Shown in pieces: positions 46,348 to 58,466 of a stretch of 64,000 bases of DNA (positions within the stretch are counted from its first letter, which is position 1; every line of letters begins with the position of its first letter). This DNA comes from Geodermatophilus telluris (GTDB lineage Bacteria; Actinomycetota; Actinomycetes; Mycobacteriales; Geodermatophilaceae). The notes below the pieces were generated by a model, which was not told the DNA's origin, searched no databases, and worked only from the letters and a program-made list of their open reading frames with translations. The position numbers and the translations under genes were made by a program. The stretch is from positions 124,001 through 188,000 of the forward strand of contig NZ_FMZF01000005.1 in assembly GCF_900102745.1 (NCBI RefSeq), in the 5' to 3' direction.

Positions 46348-47759
46348 GAGTCGGTCCCGACCTCGTGGACGCGGATGAGGTTGGTCGAGCCGACGGTGTT
46401 GGGCGGGCTGCCCGCGACGACGACCACCCGGTCGCCCTCCCGCAGCCGGCCGATCGACAGCAGCGAGAAGTCCACCTGCCGGACCATGTCGTCGGTGTGC
46501 TGCACCGAGGGCACGATGAAGGTCTCCACGCCCCACGACAGCGCCAGCTGGCTGCGCACCCGCGCGTCGACGGTGAAGGCCAGCAGCGGCTGGCGCGGGT
46601 GGAGCGCGGCCAGGCGGCGGGCGGTGTCGCCGGTCTGGGTGAAGGTGGCCAGCGCCTTGACGTCGAGGCTCTCGGCGATGTCGCGGGCCGCGCGCACGAT
46701 GGCCCCGGAGCGGGAGCGCGACTTGCGGTGCAGCTCGGGCACCCACGCCTCGTCGCTCTCGACGGCGTCGATGATCCGCTCCATCGTGCGGACCGCGCCG
46801 ACCGGGAAGCGCCCGACCGACGTCTCCCCCGACAGCATCACCGCGTCGGCGCCGTCGAGGACGGCGTTGGCGACGTCGGAGGCCTCGGCGCGGGTGGGCC
46901 GGGAGTTCTCGATCATCGACTCGAGCATCTGGGTGGCCACGATGACCGGCTTGTTGCGCTCCCGGGCGGCCTGGACGGCCCGCTTCTGTACCAGCGGCAC
47001 CTGCTCGAGCGCCAGCTCCACGCCGAGGTCGCCGCGGGCCACCATGATCCCGTCGAAGGCCTCGACGATCGCCTCGAGGTTCTCCACCGCCTCGGGCTTC
47101 TCCAGCTTGGCGATGACCGGCAGGTAGATGTCCTCCTGCCGCATGACGTCGCGCACCAGCTCGGCGTCGGCCGGGGAGCGGACGAAGGACAGGGCGATGA
47201 AGTCGACCGACAGGTGCAGGGCGAAGCGGAGGTCCTCCTCGTCCTTCTCCGACAGCGCGGGGACGCTCACCGCGACGCCGGGCAGCGACAGGCCCTTGTT
47301 GTTCGACACCTGGCCGCCCTCGACCACCAGGCACCAGACGTCGGGGCCGTCGACGGCGACCACGGACAGCGCCAGCTTGCCGTCGTCGACCAGCAGCCGG
47401 TCGCCCACGCGCGCGTCGGCGGCCAGGCCCTTGTAGGTGGTCGAGACGCGCTCGGCGGTGCCCTCGACGTCCTCGACGGTGACGCACACGCGGCTGCCGG
47501 TCTCCCAGGTGACCGGGCCGTCGGCGAAGGTGCCCAGGCGGATCTTGGGGCCCTGCAGGTCGGCCAGGACGGCCACGGCGTGACCGGTCCGGTCCGACGC
47601 CTGGCGCACCTTCAGGTAGGAGGCCTCGTGGTCGGCGTGCGACCCGTGGCTGAAGTTGAGCCGGGCGACGTCCATGCCCGACTCGACGAGGGCGGTGATC
47701 TGCTCCAGGGAGCTGGTCGCGGGGCCCAGGGTGCAGACGATCTTCGCGCGGCGGGACAT
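46344..47759 (-). CDS. pyk: Pyruvate kinase
   Basis: Converts phosphoenolpyruvate and ADP to pyruvate and ATP. 471 residues. RRAKIVCTLGPATSSLEQI opens the barrel; ARLNFSHGSHADH, the catalytic Lys in VIAKLEKPEAVENLEAIVE, metal-site MVARGDLGVELALEQVP and NKPVIVATQMLESMIENSRP are intact. The C-terminal domain lacks an extended regulatory region. ATG 47759. A strong hairpin and 198 bases separate it from gltD. Confidence 0.97.
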   Translation of the reverse strand: MSRRAKIVCTLGPATSSLEQITALVESGMDVARLNFSHGSHADHEASYLKVRQASDRTGHAVAVLADLQGPKIRLGTFADGPVTWETGSRVCVTVEDVEGTAERVSTTYKGLAADARVGDRLLVDDGKLALSVVAVDGPDVWCLVVEGGQVSNNKGLSLPGVAVSVPALSEKDEEDLRFALHLSVDFIALSFVRSPADAELVRDVMRQEDIYLPVIAKLEKPEAVENLEAIVEAFDGIMVARGDLGVELALEQVPLVQKRAVQAARERNKPVIVATQMLESMIENSRPTRAEASDVANAVLDGADAVMLSGETSVGRFPVGAVRTMERIIDAVESDEAWVPELHRKSRSRSGAIVRAARDIAESLDVKALATFTQTGDTARRLAALHPRQPLLAFTVDARVRSQLALSWGVETFIVPSVQHTDDMVRQVDFSLLSIGRLREGDRVVVVAGSPPNTVGSTNLIRVHEVGTDS

Positions 47760-47802
47760 GGGGAGAACGCTAGTGGGCGGCCTGCCGGACCCGTGGAACG
47801 GG

Positions 47803-47840
47803 CAGGGGCCGCTCCCGCGGTGTCGCGGGAGCGGCCCCTG
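47803..47840 (-). terminator. Terminator of the gltBD operon
   Basis: CAGGGGCCGCTCCCGCG and its exact complement flank a four-base GTGT loop: 17 perfect pairs. It lies 118 bases past the gltD stop and 44 bases before the pyk ATG on the same strand, so it separates gltBD from pyk. Confidence 0.8.
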
Positions 47841-47957
47841 GCCGTGGTGTCGTCCGACGAGCGGGGGCCCGGAGGGTCCCCCGAGGAGGACGCGACCGCA
47901 GGGCTCCGCCCGGCCGGGACGGCACCTGGTGGCGGTGTCGTCCGGAGGACGACGGTG

Positions 47958-49445
47958 TTATCGCAGCGCGACGGCCGTCGGGGTGACCGGGCGCGGCAAC
48001 ATGGAGCTGCCGGTCAGGTAGGCGTCGACGGCGCCGGCGGCGGCGCGGCCCTCGGCGATGGCCCAGACGATGAGCGACTGGCCGCGGCCGGCGTCCCCGG
48101 CGACGAACACGCCGGGCACGGTGGCCATGAACTCGCCGTCGCGCGCGACGTTGCCGCGGGCGTCGAGCTCCAGCCCCAGGGTCTCCACCAGCCCCTCGCG
48201 CTGGGCGCCGGTGAAGCCCATGGCCAGCAGCACCAGCTGGGCGGGCAGCTCGCGCTCGGTGCCCTCCACCTTCTCGAAGCGGCCGTCGACCCGGCGCACC
48301 TCGTGGATGAGCAGGGCGCGCACGTGGCCGTCGTCGTCGCCCAGGAAGCGCTCGGTGTTGACCGAGTACAGCCGCTCGCCGCCCTCCTCGTGGGCCGAGG
48401 AGATGCGCATGATCATCGGGTAGGTCGGCCAGGGGTTGCCCTCGGCGCGCTTGTCCGGCGGCGCCGGCATGATCTCCAGCTGGGTGACCGAGCGGGCGCC
48501 CTGCCGGTGGGAGGTGCCCAGGCAGTCGGCGCCGGTGTCCCCGCCGCCGATGATCACGACGTCGAGGCCCCGGGCGCTGATCGGCGGGTCGTCGAGCTCG
48601 CCGAGCGCCTGCCGGTTGCCGAAGGGCAGGAACTCCATCGCCAGGTGGATGCCCGCCAGCTCACGGCCGGGGACCGGCAGGTCGCGGCCGACGGTCGCCC
48701 CGCCAGCCAGGACGACGGCGTCGAACTCGGCCCGCAGCTGCTCGGCCGACAGGTCGCCCTCGCCGCTGCCGCCGACCTCGACACCCGTGACGAAGCGGGT
48801 GCCCTCGGCGCGCATCTGGTCCAGCCGCCGGTCCAGCACGGCCTTCTCCATCTTGAACTCGGGGATGCCGTAGCGGAGCAGGCCGCCGACCTTGTCCGCG
48901 CGCTCGTAGACGGTGACCTCGTGGCCGGCGCGGGTGAGCTGCTGGGCGGCGGCCAGCCCGGCCGGGCCGGACCCGACGACGGCGACCTTCCGGCCGGTGC
49001 GCTCGGCCGGGGCCTGCGGCTGCACGTGGCCCCGCTCGAAGGCCTGGTCGATGATCTCCCACTCGATCTGCTTGATCGTGACCGGCGAGTCCTGCAGGTT
49101 CAGCACGCAGGAGCCCTCGCAGGGCGCGGGGCACAGCTTCCCGGTGAACTCCGGGAAGTTGTTCGTCGCGTGCAGCCGCTCGATGGCCTCCTGCCAGTCC
49201 TCGCGGCGGGCCAGGTCGTTCCACTCCGGGATCAGGTTGCCCAGCGGGCAGCCGTGGTGGCAGAACGGGATGCCGCAGTCCATGCACCGGGCGGCCTGCT
49301 GGCGCAGCGCCGCGACCGGGTAGACGGCGTCCTCCCCGCTCTGCCGGGAGAGGTAGACGTCCTTCCAGTCCAGGATGCGGACGTCGACGGGCCGCCGCGG
49401 CGGCAGCGCCCGCTCGTACTTCAGGAACCCCGTGGAGTCAGCCAC
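47958..49445 (-). CDS. gltD: Glutamate synthase small subunit
   Basis: NADPH-dependent small subunit that feeds electrons to GltB. Two cysteine clusters for [4Fe-4S] centres are in [19 protein letters not shown] and [18 protein letters not shown] site [26 protein letters not shown] site [20 protein letters not shown], and [20 protein letters not shown] near the end. 495 residues. Its ATG overlaps the gltB 3' end by eight bases. Confidence 0.97.
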   Translation of the reverse strand: MADSTGFLKYERALPPRRPVDVRILDWKDVYLSRQSGEDAVYPVAALRQQAARCMDCGIPFCHHGCPLGNLIPEWNDLARREDWQEAIERLHATNNFPEFTGKLCPAPCEGSCVLNLQDSPVTIKQIEWEIIDQAFERGHVQPQAPAERTGRKVAVVGSGPAGLAAAQQLTRAGHEVTVYERADKVGGLLRYGIPEFKMEKAVLDRRLDQMRAEGTRFVTGVEVGGSGEGDLSAEQLRAEFDAVVLAGGATVGRDLPVPGRELAGIHLAMEFLPFGNRQALGELDDPPISARGLDVVIIGGGDTGADCLGTSHRQGARSVTQLEIMPAPPDKRAEGNPWPTYPMIMRISSAHEEGGERLYSVNTERFLGDDDGHVRALLIHEVRRVDGRFEKVEGTERELPAQLVLLAMGFTGAQREGLVETLGLELDARGNVARDGEFMATVPGVFVAGDAGRGQSLIVWAIAEGRAAAGAVDAYLTGSSMLPRPVTPTAVALR

Positions 49446-52400
49446 GTGCGGCCTCCATCACTGCTCGGTCGACGTCGGTCCCGGCGGCCTCGGCGGCGCG
49501 CCGGGCCTCCAGTGCGCGGCGGTAGTCGCGCGGCATGATCGTGCTGAACTGCTCGGACCAGCGGCCCCAGTCGGCCAGCAGCGCGGCGGCCACCGGCGAC
49601 TCGGTCTCGGCCTGGTAGCGGACCAGGACCTCGCGCAGCCACTGCGCGGACTCCCCGTCCAGCGGCTCGACGTCCACCATCTCGGTGTTCACCCGGTGGC
49701 GGGCCAGGTCGAGCACGTAGCCGATGCCGCCGGACATGCCGGCCGCCACGTTGCGCCCGGTCGGCCCGAGGACCACCGCGCGGCCGCCGGTCATGTACTC
49801 CAGTGCGTGGTCGCCGGCGCCCTCGACGACGGCGAGCGCGCCGGAGTTGCGCACGCAGAACCGCTCGCCGACCCGGCCGCGCAGGAACAGCTCGCCGCCG
49901 GTCGCGCCGTAGCCGATGACGTTGCCGGCGATGACGTTGTCCTCGGCGGCGAAGGTCGCCTCGCGCGCCGGGCGGACGACGATCCGCCCGCCGGAGAGGC
50001 CCTTGCCGACGTAGTCGTTGGCGTCCCCGAGCAGCCGCATGGTGACCCCGCACGGCACGAAGGCGCCGAAGGACTGGCCGGCCGACCCGGTGAAGGTCAG
50101 GTCGATGGTGCCGTCGGGCAGGCCCTCGCCACCGAAGCGGCGGGTGACCATCGAGCCGAGCATCGTGCCGACGGTGCGGTTGACGTTGCGCACCGGCAGC
50201 TCGAGGGTGACCGGCCGGGCGTCGAGCAGGGCGCCCTCGCACAGCTGGATCAGCGTCTGGTCCAGCGCGACGTCGAGGCCGTGGTCCTGGGTGCGGACCG
50301 CGCGCCGCGGCGTCCCCTCGGGCAGCTCGGGCACCGCCAGCATCTTCGACACGTCCAGGCCGCGGGCCTTCCAGTGGTCGACCGCGGGGCGGGTGTCGAG
50401 CAGCTCGACGTGCCCGACGGCCTCGTCGACCGAGCGGAAGCCCAGCTCGGCGAGGTACCCGCGCACCTGCTCGGCGAGGAACTCGAAGAAGGTGACGACG
50501 AACTCGGGCCGGCCGGTGAACCGCTTGCGCAGCTCCGGGTTCTGGGTGGCCACCCCGACGGGGCAGGTGTCGAGGTGGCAGACCCGCATCATGATGCAGC
50601 CGGAGACGACCAGCGGGGCGGTGGCGAAGCCGTACTCCTCCGCACCCAGCAGCATCGCCACCATCACGTCGCGGCCGGTCTTCATCTGCCCGTCGACCTG
50701 CACCACGATGCGGTCGCGCAGGCCGTTGGCCAGCAGCGTCTGCTGCGTCTCGGCCAGGCCCAGCTCCCACGGCGAGCCGGCGTGCTTGAGCGAGGTGAGC
50801 GGCGCGGCACCGGTGCCGCCGTCGTGCCCGGAGATGAGGACGACGTCGGCGTGCGCCTTGCTCACCCCGGCCGCGACCGTCCCGACGCCGACCTCGGCGA
50901 CCAGCTTGACGTTGACCCGCGCCTCGGTGTTGGCGTTCTTCAGGTCGTGGATCAGCTGCTTGAGGTCCTCGATCGAGTAGATGTCGTGGTGCGGCGGCGG
51001 GCTGATCAGGCCCACGCCCGGCGTCGAGTGCCGGGTGCGGGCCACCCACGGGTAGACCTTGCCGCCGGGCAGCTGGCCGCCCTCGCCGGGCTTGGCCCCC
51101 TGCGCCATCTTGATCTGGATGTCGTCGGCGTTGACCAGGTACTCGCTGGTCACGCCGAAGCGGCCGCTGGCCACCTGCTTGATCGCCGAGCGGCGCAGGT
51201 CGCCGTTGGGGTCGGGCACGAACCGGTCGGGGTCCTCGCCGCCCTCCCCGGTGTTGGACCGCCCGCCGAGCCGGTTCATGGCGATGGCGAGGGTCTCGTG
51301 CGCCTCCTGCGAGATGGAGCCGTAGCTCATCGCGCCGGTCTGGAAGCGCTTGACGATCTCGCTGGCCGGCTCCACCTCTTCCAGCGGCACGGGGTCGCGC
51401 ACGCCCGTGCGCAGCGTGAACAGGCCGCGCAGCGTCGCGGCGTCCTCCGAGAGCTGGTCGACGGTCTGCGTGTAGCGCTCGAAGACCTCGTACTGCCGGG
51501 AGCGGGTGGAGTGCTGGAGCAGGAACACCGTCTCGGGGTTGAACAGGTGCACCTCGCCCTCGCGGCGCCACTGGTACTCCCCGCCGGTCTCCAGCCGGCG
51601 GTGCGCCCGCTCGGTCGGGTTCTCCGGGTAGGCGCGCCGGTGCCGCATGGCGACCTCCTCGGCGAGCACGTCGACGCCCACCCCGCCCAGCGGCGCGGAG
51701 GTGCCGGTGAAGTACTCGTCGACGACCTCCTGGGAGAGGCCGACCGCCTCGAAGATCTGCGCCATCGTGTACGAGCCGACGGTGCTGATGCCCATCTTGC
51801 TCATGACCTTCAGGACGCCCTTGCCCAGCGCCTTGACCACGTTGCGCACCGCCTGCGCCGGCTGCACGCCGGTGAGCACGCCGTCGCGGATGAGGTCCTC
51901 GATCGACTCGAAGGCCAGGTAGGGGTTGACCGCGGCCGCGCCGTAGCCGAGCAGCAGCGCGACGTGGTGCACCTCGCGGCAGTCGCCGGTCTCGACGACG
52001 AGGCCCACCTCCATGCGGGTGCGCTCGCGCACCAGGTGGTGGTGGACGGCGGCGGTCATCAGCAGCGACGGGATCGGCGCGCGCCGCTCGTCGCAGTCGC
52101 GGTCGGAGAGCACGATGACCCGCGCGCCGGCCGCGATGGCCCGGCTGACCTTGCTGCGCAGCTCCTCGACGGCCTGCACCAGCGCGGGCCCGCCGCCGGT
52201 GACGTCGAAGTGGCCGGTGATCCGCACTGCGGCGAAGCCCGGCAGGTCGCCGTCGTCGTCGATGTGCAGGATCTTGGCGAGCTCGTCGTTGTCGATGACC
52301 GGGTAGGGCAGGAACACCTGCCGGCAGGACGCCGGGGTGGCCCTCAGCAGGTTCTGCTCGGGACCGAAGGTGCGGCCCAGGCTGGTCACCAGCTCCTCGC

Positions 52401-54102
52401 GGATGGCGTCCAGGGGTGGGTTGGTCACCTGGGCGAACAGCTGGCCGAAGTAGTCGTAGAGCAGCCGGGAACGGTCCGACAGCGCCGCGATCGGGGTGTC
52501 GGTGCCCATCGAGCCGATCGGCTCGGCACCCGAGGACGCCATCGGGGTGAGCAGGACGCGCAGGTCCTCCTCGGTGTAGCCGAACAGCAGCTGCCGGCGG
52601 ACGACGGACTCGTGGCTGGGCCGGGCCCGCCGCCGCTCGGGCAGCGAGGGCAGGTGCACCAGGCCGGCGTGCAGCCAGTCCTCGTAGGGGTGCTCGGCGG
52701 CCAGGGCGCCCTTGACCTCCTCGTCGGAGACGATCCGCCCGGAGGCGGTGTCGACGAGGAACATCCGGCCCGGCTGCAGCCGCCCCTTGGCGACGACGTC
52801 GCCCGCGGGGATCTCCAGGACGCCGGCCTCGCTGGCGAGCACGACCAGGTCGTCCTTGGTCTTCCACCAGCGGCCCGGGCGCAGGCCGTTGCGGTCGAGG
52901 ACCGCCCCGACGATGGTGCCGTCGGTGAAGGCCACGCAGGCCGGCCCGTCCCAGGGCTCCATGATCGAGGAGTGGAACCGGTAGAAGGCCCGGCGGGCCG
53001 GGTCCATCTCGTCGTGGTTCTCCCACGCCTCCGGGATCATCATCAGGACGGCGTGCGGCAGGGAGCGGCCCGACAGGTGCAGCAGCTCGAGCACCTCGTC
53101 GAAGGTGGCCGAGTCGCTGAAGTCGCTCGCGGTGACCGGGAAGACCCGCTCCAGGCCGAGCTCGGAGGCCGGGCCGGCGGGGCCGTCGAACAGCTCGGTC
53201 TCGAGCTTGGCCTCGCGGGCCCGCATCCGGTTGCGGTTGCCCTTGATGGTGTTGATCTCGCCGTTGTGCGCGATGAAGCGGAACGGGTGGGCCAGCGGCC
53301 AGCTCGGGAAGGTGTTGGTGGAGAACCGGCTGTGCACCAGGGCGATCGCCGACTCGTAGCGCTCGTCGCGCAGGTCGGGGAAGAACGCCGGCAGCTGGTC
53401 GGTGGTCAGCATGCCCTTGTAGGTGATGGTGCGCGAGGACAGCGACGCCACGTACATCGAGCTGCCCGCCTCGCGGGCCGCCCGCTCGGCGCGCTTGCGC
53501 AGCACGAAGGAGCGCCGCTCGAGCCGGGTGACGCCGTTGACCGACACCGGGCCGCCGAAGGCCGCGGCGTCGGCGCGGGCGCCCATGGTCTCGGCGACGA
53601 AGAGCTGGGCGAAGTGCGGCATGACCGCCCGCGCGGTGGGCCCGAGGTCGGCGCCGTCGGGGTCGACCGGCACGTCGCGCCAGCCGAGGACGGTCAGGCC
53701 CTCCTCGGCGGCGATGCGTGCGACGTCGTCGCGCCGGGCGGCCCGCTCGTCGGCGTCGACGGGCAGGAAGGCGATGCCGACGGAGTACTCCCCCACCGGC
53801 GGCAGGTCGAAGTCGACGGCGGCCCGCAGCAGCCGGTCGGGCACCTGGGTGAGGATCCCGGCGCCGTCGCCGGAGTTCGGCTCGGCGCCCGCGGCGCCGC
53901 GGTGGTCGAGGTTGTGCAGCGCGGTCAGGCCGGCGGCCACGATGGAGCGCGAGCTGCGCCCGCGGGCGTCGGCGACCAGGGCGACGCCGCAGGCGTCGGA
54001 GTCGTTGGCCGGGTCGTAGAGACCGGCGGCGGGGGGCACCGCGGAGAACGGCACGGCCGAGCCGGTGGTGGAGCGGGGGGCGGGGGTGCGGGACCCGGAC
54101 AT
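49438..54102 (-). CDS. gltB: Glutamate synthase large subunit
   Basis: Converts glutamine and 2-oxoglutarate to two glutamate. 1554 residues. The N-terminal nucleophile Cys (mature residue 1 after processing) is in [16 protein letters not shown]; glutaminase motifs [20 protein letters not shown] and [20 protein letters not shown] follow. FMN site: [20 protein letters not shown] and [20 protein letters not shown]. The [3Fe-4S] cysteines are in [23 protein letters not shown] 54102 has GGGAG upstream and is preferred to GTG 54108. First gene of gltBD. Confidence 0.97.
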   Translation of the reverse strand: MSGSRTPAPRSTTGSAVPFSAVPPAAGLYDPANDSDACGVALVADARGRSSRSIVAAGLTALHNLDHRGAAGAEPNSGDGAGILTQVPDRLLRAAVDFDLPPVGEYSVGIAFLPVDADERAARRDDVARIAAEEGLTVLGWRDVPVDPDGADLGPTARAVMPHFAQLFVAETMGARADAAAFGGPVSVNGVTRLERRSFVLRKRAERAAREAGSSMYVASLSSRTITYKGMLTTDQLPAFFPDLRDERYESAIALVHSRFSTNTFPSWPLAHPFRFIAHNGEINTIKGNRNRMRAREAKLETELFDGPAGPASELGLERVFPVTASDFSDSATFDEVLELLHLSGRSLPHAVLMMIPEAWENHDEMDPARRAFYRFHSSIMEPWDGPACVAFTDGTIVGAVLDRNGLRPGRWWKTKDDLVVLASEAGVLEIPAGDVVAKGRLQPGRMFLVDTASGRIVSDEEVKGALAAEHPYEDWLHAGLVHLPSLPERRRARPSHESVVRRQLLFGYTEEDLRVLLTPMASSGAEPIGSMGTDTPIAALSDRSRLLYDYFGQLFAQVTNPPLDAIREELVTSLGRTFGPEQNLLRATPASCRQVFLPYPVIDNDELAKILHIDDDGDLPGFAAVRITGHFDVTGGGPALVQAVEELRSKVSRAIAAGARVIVLSDRDCDERRAPIPSLLMTAAVHHHLVRERTRMEVGLVVETGDCREVHHVALLLGYGAAAVNPYLAFESIEDLIRDGVLTGVQPAQAVRNVVKALGKGVLKVMSKMGISTVGSYTMAQIFEAVGLSQEVVDEYFTGTSAPLGGVGVDVLAEEVAMRHRRAYPENPTERAHRRLETGGEYQWRREGEVHLFNPETVFLLQHSTRSRQYEVFERYTQTVDQLSEDAATLRGLFTLRTGVRDPVPLEEVEPASEIVKRFQTGAMSYGSISQEAHETLAIAMNRLGGRSNTGEGGEDPDRFVPDPNGDLRRSAIKQVASGRFGVTSEYLVNADDIQIKMAQGAKPGEGGQLPGGKVYPWVARTRHSTPGVGLISPPPHHDIYSIEDLKQLIHDLKNANTEARVNVKLVAEVGVGTVAAGVSKAHADVVLISGHDGGTGAAPLTSLKHAGSPWELGLAETQQTLLANGLRDRIVVQVDGQMKTGRDVMVAMLLGAEEYGFATAPLVVSGCIMMRVCHLDTCPVGVATQNPELRKRFTGRPEFVVTFFEFLAEQVRGYLAELGFRSVDEAVGHVELLDTRPAVDHWKARGLDVSKMLAVPELPEGTPRRAVRTQDHGLDVALDQTLIQLCEGALLDARPVTLELPVRNVNRTVGTMLGSMVTRRFGGEGLPDGTIDLTFTGSAGQSFGAFVPCGVTMRLLGDANDYVGKGLSGGRIVVRPAREATFAAEDNVIAGNVIGYGATGGELFLRGRVGERFCVRNSGALAVVEGAGDHALEYMTGGRAVVLGPTGRNVAAGMSGGIGYVLDLARHRVNTEMVDVEPLDGESAQWLREVLVRYQAETESPVAAALLADWGRWSEQFSTIMPRDYRRALEARRAAEAAGTDVDRAVMEAARG

Positions 54103-54419
54103 GATCACTCCCGTCGTCGGCTGCCGCGCCGTCGCGCGGGCGACGGCGCGGGGGCAGGGCTGCCCGGCCGGTGGTCAAGGGGCGGCGGAGGGTGCAGGCG
54201 GAGGACTGCGGTGAGCCGTCGACCGGCCGGGACACGGTGACCCGGGACGGTCCGGCTCGCGAGCCCACGGGGGTGGTGCCGTGGGGTCGTCGTCCGCGGG
54301 GCAGCGCTGGCCCGGTTCCGACGCGGGGACCACCCAGGATCACTGGGGGATCTGCAGAGGAGGGTACACAGCCGACACCCCCCGTCCCCGCGGCCGGAAC
54401 CCCGCGGCGGCGCGTCCCG
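54103..54419 (-). promoter_or_regulatory. 317-bp gltB leader/lgt downstream region with hairpin
   Basis: Non-coding gap between lgt and gltB, both on the minus strand. It holds a hairpin at 54124-54151 (CCGCGCCGTCGC-GCGG-GCGACGGCGCGG, 12 perfect pairs) in the gltB leader, and a TTGACC hexamer (complement of 54173-54178) that could be a -35 but has no convincing -10 at the right distance. A TGTACC (complement of 54364-54369) further up is another -10 candidate. I see no small gene or riboswitch. Confidence 0.5.
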
Positions 54420-55382
54420 TCAGGGTGTCCCCGGCGTGTCGTGAGACCGGTCACGCGGCCGGTCCGGCACCCCGGGGTCGGTGCTGGTGGGGGCGCCGTC
54501 CGCCTCGTCCCCGTCGGTCGCCGCGGAGTGGTCGTCGTCACCCCCGGCGCGGTCGAGGACCTCCCGGGGGCGGCCGCGCTGCCACACCAGGTAGGCCACC
54601 GCGAGCAGGCCCACGACCGCCGCGGTGAACACGTTGAGCCGCACGCCGAGGATCGTGTTGGCCGGGTCGATGCGCAGCAGCTCGATCCAGAACCGCCCCG
54701 CGCAGTAGAGCGCCACGTACAGGGCGAAGGCACGCCCGTGCGAGAGCCGGAAGCGGCGGTCGGCCCAGACGACGACGGCCGCGGCGGCCAGGTTCCACAG
54801 CAGCTCGTAGAGGAACGTCGGGTGGAACGTGCCGAGCACGACCGGCTGGCCGTCGGCGCCGAGCACCGCCTCCCGCCCGTCCCACTCGTACACGCGCAGC
54901 GCCCACGGCAGGTCGGTCGGGCCGCCGTAGAGCTCGTTGTTGAACCAGTTGCCCAGCCGGCCGACCGCCTGGGCCACCAGCAGGCCCGGGGCGATCGCGT
55001 CGCCGAAGGCCGGCAGCGGGATGCCGCGGCGGCGGCAGGCGATCCACGCGCCGACGCCGCCGAGCGCGATCGCGCCCCAGATGCCCAGGCCGCCCTCCCA
55101 GATGGCGAAGGCGCGCAGCGGGTCGCCGTCCTCGCCGAAGTAGGGCTGCGGCGTGGTGATCACGTGGTAGAGCCGGCCGCCGAGGATGCCGAAGGGCACC
55201 GCCCACACGGCGATGTCGAGCACCTCGCCCGGGCGGCCGCCGCGGGCCACCCAGCGCCTCTCGGCGATCCAGCAGGCGGCCACGATGCCGGCGATGATGC
55301 ACAGCGCGTAGGCGCGGATCGGGAACGGCCCGAGCTCCCAGACGCCCTGCGTGGGGCTCGGGATCACCGCCTGGACGGTCAC
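54420..55382 (-). CDS. lgt: Prolipoprotein diacylglyceryl transferase
   Basis: Adds diacylglycerol to the lipobox cysteine of prelipoproteins. 320 residues, seven membrane helices; the Lgt signature is VGRLGNWFNNELYGGPTDLP, with RLYHVITTPQPYF and TFHPTFLYELLWNL also conserved. The last 55 residues are a hydrophilic Asp/Pro tail. GTG 55382 overlaps the trpA stop by four bases. It would process lipoproteins such as the LivK-like protein in this window. Confidence 0.96.
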   Translation of the reverse strand: MTVQAVIPSPTQGVWELGPFPIRAYALCIIAGIVAACWIAERRWVARGGRPGEVLDIAVWAVPFGILGGRLYHVITTPQPYFGEDGDPLRAFAIWEGGLGIWGAIALGGVGAWIACRRRGIPLPAFGDAIAPGLLVAQAVGRLGNWFNNELYGGPTDLPWALRVYEWDGREAVLGADGQPVVLGTFHPTFLYELLWNLAAAAVVVWADRRFRLSHGRAFALYVALYCAGRFWIELLRIDPANTILGVRLNVFTAAVVGLLAVAYLVWQRGRPREVLDRAGGDDDHSAATDGDEADGAPTSTDPGVPDRPRDRSHDTPGTP

Positions 55383-56179
55383 GGCGCCACCGTCGAGCGG
55401 CGGCGGACGCCCTCGGCGAGCTGCGCCGACAGCGCGCGCACGCCCTCGGGGCCGCGGCCCTCGAGCAGCTCGCGCACGTAGGCCGACCCGACGATCACGC
55501 CGTCGGCGAAGCCGGCCACCTCGGCGGCCTGGTCGCCGTCGGAGACGCCGAGGCCCACGCAGACCGGCTTGTCGGTGACCGCGCGGGTGCGCGCGACCAG
55601 CCGCTCGGCGGCGTCGCCGACGGTGGCGCGGGTGCCGGTCACGCCCATGGTGGAGGCGGCGTAGACGAACCCGCGGCAGGCCGCGGTGGTGGCCGCCAGC
55701 CGGGCGTCGGTGGACGACGGCGCGACGAGGAAGACGCGGTCGAGGCCGGCGGCGTCGGAGGCGGCCAGCCACGGCCCGGCCTCGTCGGGGATCAGGTCGG
55801 GCGTGATCGCGCCCGCTCCCCCGGCGGCGGCCAGGTCGGTGGCGAACCGCTCGACGCCGTAGCGCTCGATCGGGTTCCAGTAGCTCATCACCACCGGGAC
55901 GGCGCCGGCCGCGGCCACCGCCTCGACCGCGCGCAGCACGTCGCGCATGCCGACACCCGCCCGGACGGCGACGTCGACGGCCTGCTGGATGACCGGCCCG
56001 TCCATCCCGGGGTCGCTGTAGGGGACGCCGATCTCCACGACGTCGGCCCCGCCCTCGACCGCGGCGGTCATCGCGGCGATCGAGTCCTCGACCGTCGGGT
56101 GGCCCACCGGCAGGTAGGCCACCAGCGCGGCGCGGCCCTCGGCGCGGGCCGCCCCGATGCGGTCCTCCAGGGCGCTCAC
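55379..56179 (-). CDS. trpA: Tryptophan synthase alpha subunit
   Basis: Cleaves indole-3-glycerol phosphate to indole. 266 residues. The first catalytic region is [20 protein letters not shown], where Glu and Asp are in place; [14 protein letters not shown] and the phosphate loop [15 protein letters not shown] follow. GTG 56179 overlaps the trpB stop by four bases. Ends in a GTGA overlap with lgt. Confidence 0.97.
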   Translation of the reverse strand: MSALEDRIGAARAEGRAALVAYLPVGHPTVEDSIAAMTAAVEGGADVVEIGVPYSDPGMDGPVIQQAVDVAVRAGVGMRDVLRAVEAVAAAGAVPVVMSYWNPIERYGVERFATDLAAAGGAGAITPDLIPDEAGPWLAASDAAGLDRVFLVAPSSTDARLAATTAACRGFVYAASTMGVTGTRATVGDAAERLVARTRAVTDKPVCVGLGVSDGDQAAEVAGFADGVIVGSAYVRELLEGRGPEGVRALSAQLAEGVRRRSTVAP

Positions 56180-57525
56180 GCCTGGCTCCCCGCGTCCCGG
56201 CCGCGGACCGCCTCGCCGGAGGTGACGGCGCCCTCGGTGGCGTGCTGGTCGGTGTCCATGCCGGGGCCGGGGTCGACCTCGCTGCGGTCGCCGAGGCCGA
56301 ACCAGCGGGAGGCGGTCTCGACGTCCTTGTCCCCGCGGCCGGAGAGGTTGACCAGCAGCACCGCGTCCGGTCCCAGCTCCCGCCCGAGCCGCATCGCGCC
56401 GGCCAGGGCGTGCGCGGACTCGATCGCCGGGATGATGCCCTCGGTGCGCGACAGCAGCGCGAAGGCCTCCATGGCCTCGGCGTCGGTGACCGGCCGGTAC
56501 TCGGCGCGGCCGGTGTCGTGCAGGTGGGAGTGCTCGGGGCCGACGCCCGGGTAGTCGAGGCCGGCGCTGATCGAGTGCGACTCGACGGTCTGGCCGTTGT
56601 CGTCCTGCAGCAGGTAGGAGCGGGCGCCGTGCAGCACGCCGGGCGAGCCGCCGGTGATCGTGGCCGCGTGCCGGCCGGTCTCGACGCCGTCGCCGGCCGC
56701 CTCCAGGCCCACCAGCCGCACGCCCTCGTCCGGGACGAAGGCGGTGAAGATCCCGATCGCGTTGGACCCGCCGCCCACGCAGGCCAGGACGGCGTCGGGC
56801 AGCCGGCCCTCCCGCTCGAGGACCTGGGCGCGGGCCTCGTCGCCGATGACCCGCTGGAACTCCCGCACCATCAGCGGGAAGGGGTGCGGGCCGGCGACGG
56901 TGCCGAAGACGTAGTTCGTCGTCTCCACGTTGGTGACCCAGTCGCGGAAGGCCTCGTTGATCGCGTCCTTGAGGGTGCGCGAGCCGGTGGTCACCGGCAC
57001 CACCTCGGCGCCGAGCAGCCGCATCCGGGCGACGTTGAGCGCCTGGCGGCGGGTGTCCTCCTCGCCCATGTACACGGTGCACGACAGGCCCATGAGCGCC
57101 GCGGCGGTGGCGGTGGCGACGCCGTGCTGCCCGGCGCCGGTCTCGGCGATGACCCGCTGCTTGCCGATGCGCTTCGTCAGCAGCGCCTGGCCCAGCACGT
57201 TGTTGATCTTGTGTGAGCCGGTGTGGTTGAGGTCCTCGCGCTTGAGCAGCACGCGGGCGCCGCCGCAGTGCTCGGCGAACCGCGGCACCTCGGTGAGCGG
57301 GCTCGGGCGGCCGGTGTAGTCGCGCTGCAGCGCGGCGAACTCCTCGACGAAGGCCGGGTCGACCCGCATGGCCTCGAAGGCGGCGGTGAGGTCGTCGAGC
57401 GCGGCCACCAGGGCCTCGGGGACGAAGCGGCCGCCGAAGACGCCGAAGTGGCCGGTGGCGTCGGGCCACGCGGGCTGCGCCGACTCGAGTCGCTGCTCGG
57501 GTGGGTGCACGGCGCTGGTCGTCAT
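56176..57525 (-). CDS. trpB: Tryptophan synthase beta subunit
   Basis: Joins indole and serine using PLP. 449 residues. The Schiff-base Lys is in [39 protein letters not shown] and the phosphate loop [12 protein letters not shown] are intact. The C-terminus after [12 protein letters not shown] has about 40 extra disordered residues. ATG 57525 lies 72 bases after trpC; that gap holds a nine-base inverted repeat (57542-57550 with 57584-57592) that may attenuate. Confidence 0.97.
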   Translation of the reverse strand: MTTSAVHPPEQRLESAQPAWPDATGHFGVFGGRFVPEALVAALDDLTAAFEAMRVDPAFVEEFAALQRDYTGRPSPLTEVPRFAEHCGGARVLLKREDLNHTGSHKINNVLGQALLTKRIGKQRVIAETGAGQHGVATATAAALMGLSCTVYMGEEDTRRQALNVARMRLLGAEVVPVTTGSRTLKDAINEAFRDWVTNVETTNYVFGTVAGPHPFPLMVREFQRVIGDEARAQVLEREGRLPDAVLACVGGGSNAIGIFTAFVPDEGVRLVGLEAAGDGVETGRHAATITGGSPGVLHGARSYLLQDDNGQTVESHSISAGLDYPGVGPEHSHLHDTGRAEYRPVTDAEAMEAFALLSRTEGIIPAIESAHALAGAMRLGRELGPDAVLLVNLSGRGDKDVETASRWFGLGDRSEVDPGPGMDTDQHATEGAVTSGEAVRGRDAGSQA

Positions 57526-57597
57526 GCCCCCAGCGTAAGGACCTCCCGGCCCCCCTCCCCTCGCAGGCTCGCGGCGGGTCCCTGCCGGGAGGCCGGG

Positions 57598-58407
57598 CTA
57601 GCGGGTGGTGCGCGGGGTGGCCGGGTGCGACCCGGCGGTCACCAGGTCCGCGACGGCCTGGCGGGCGTCGCCGGCGGTGACCAGCCCCTCGCCGACGAGG
57701 ACGGCGTCGGCACCGGCGGCGGCGTAGGCCAGCAGGTCACGCGGGCCGCGGACACCGGACTCGGCGACCTTGACCACCTCCGAGGGCAGGCCCGGCGCGA
57801 TCCGCTCGAAGGTCGAGCGGTCGACCGACAGCGTGGTGAGGTCGCGGGCGTTGACGCCGATGACCGCGGCGCCGGCCGACAGCGCGCGGTCGGCCTCGGC
57901 CTCGGTGTGCACCTCGACCAGCGCGGTCATGCCCAGAGACTCGACCCGCTCGAGCAGGCCGGTGAGCGCGTTCTGCTCCAGGGCCGCGACGATGAGCAGG
58001 ACGACGTCGGCGCCGTGCGCGCGGGCCTCGTGCACCTGGTAGCTGCTGACCACGAAGTCCTTGCACAGCACGGGCACGTCGACGGCGGCGCGGACGGCGG
58101 CCAGGTCGGCGTGCGAGCCGCCGAAGCGGCGCCGCTCGGTGAGCACGCTGATCACCCGCGCGCCGCCCGCGGCGTACTGCGCGGCGAGGACGGCGGGGTC
58201 GGGGATGTCGGCCAGCGCGCCCTTGCTGGGGCTGCGCCGCTTGACCTCGGCGATGACGCCGACGCCGGGCTCGCGCAGGGCCGCCAGGGCGTCGCGGGCC
58301 GGGCGGGCGTCGCGGGCGGCGGCCTTCACCTCGGCCAGCGGGGTGGCCGCCTCGCGCGCCGCGACGTCCTCACGGACGCCGGCGACGATGTCGTCGAGGA
58401 CGGTCAC
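57598..58407 (-). CDS. trpC: Indole-3-glycerol phosphate synthase
   Basis: Closes the indole ring from CdRP. 269 residues. [20 protein letters not shown] with the catalytic Lys, [40 protein letters not shown] and [18 protein letters not shown] blocks are present, and [19 protein letters not shown] near the end. GTG 58407 follows AGGAGG. It is the single-function TrpC of actinobacteria. Confidence 0.97.
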   Translation of the reverse strand: MTVLDDIVAGVREDVAAREAATPLAEVKAAARDARPARDALAALREPGVGVIAEVKRRSPSKGALADIPDPAVLAAQYAAGGARVISVLTERRRFGGSHADLAAVRAAVDVPVLCKDFVVSSYQVHEARAHGADVVLLIVAALEQNALTGLLERVESLGMTALVEVHTEAEADRALSAGAAVIGVNARDLTTLSVDRSTFERIAPGLPSEVVKVAESGVRGPRDLLAYAAAGADAVLVGEGLVTAGDARQAVADLVTAGSHPATPRTTR

Positions 58408-58466
58408 ACCGCCTCCTCGCTGCTGGGGGTCGGCCGGTCCGGTGCCGGTCGGACGGTGGACCCAGC

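Noticed and set aside
49375..54240. Long open frame (over 1600 codons) opposite gltB/gltD
   Set aside because: GC-rich codon bias leaves the antisense frame open; the product is low-complexity His/Arg/Gly/Val with no domain, while gltB and gltD on the other strand have complete motifs.
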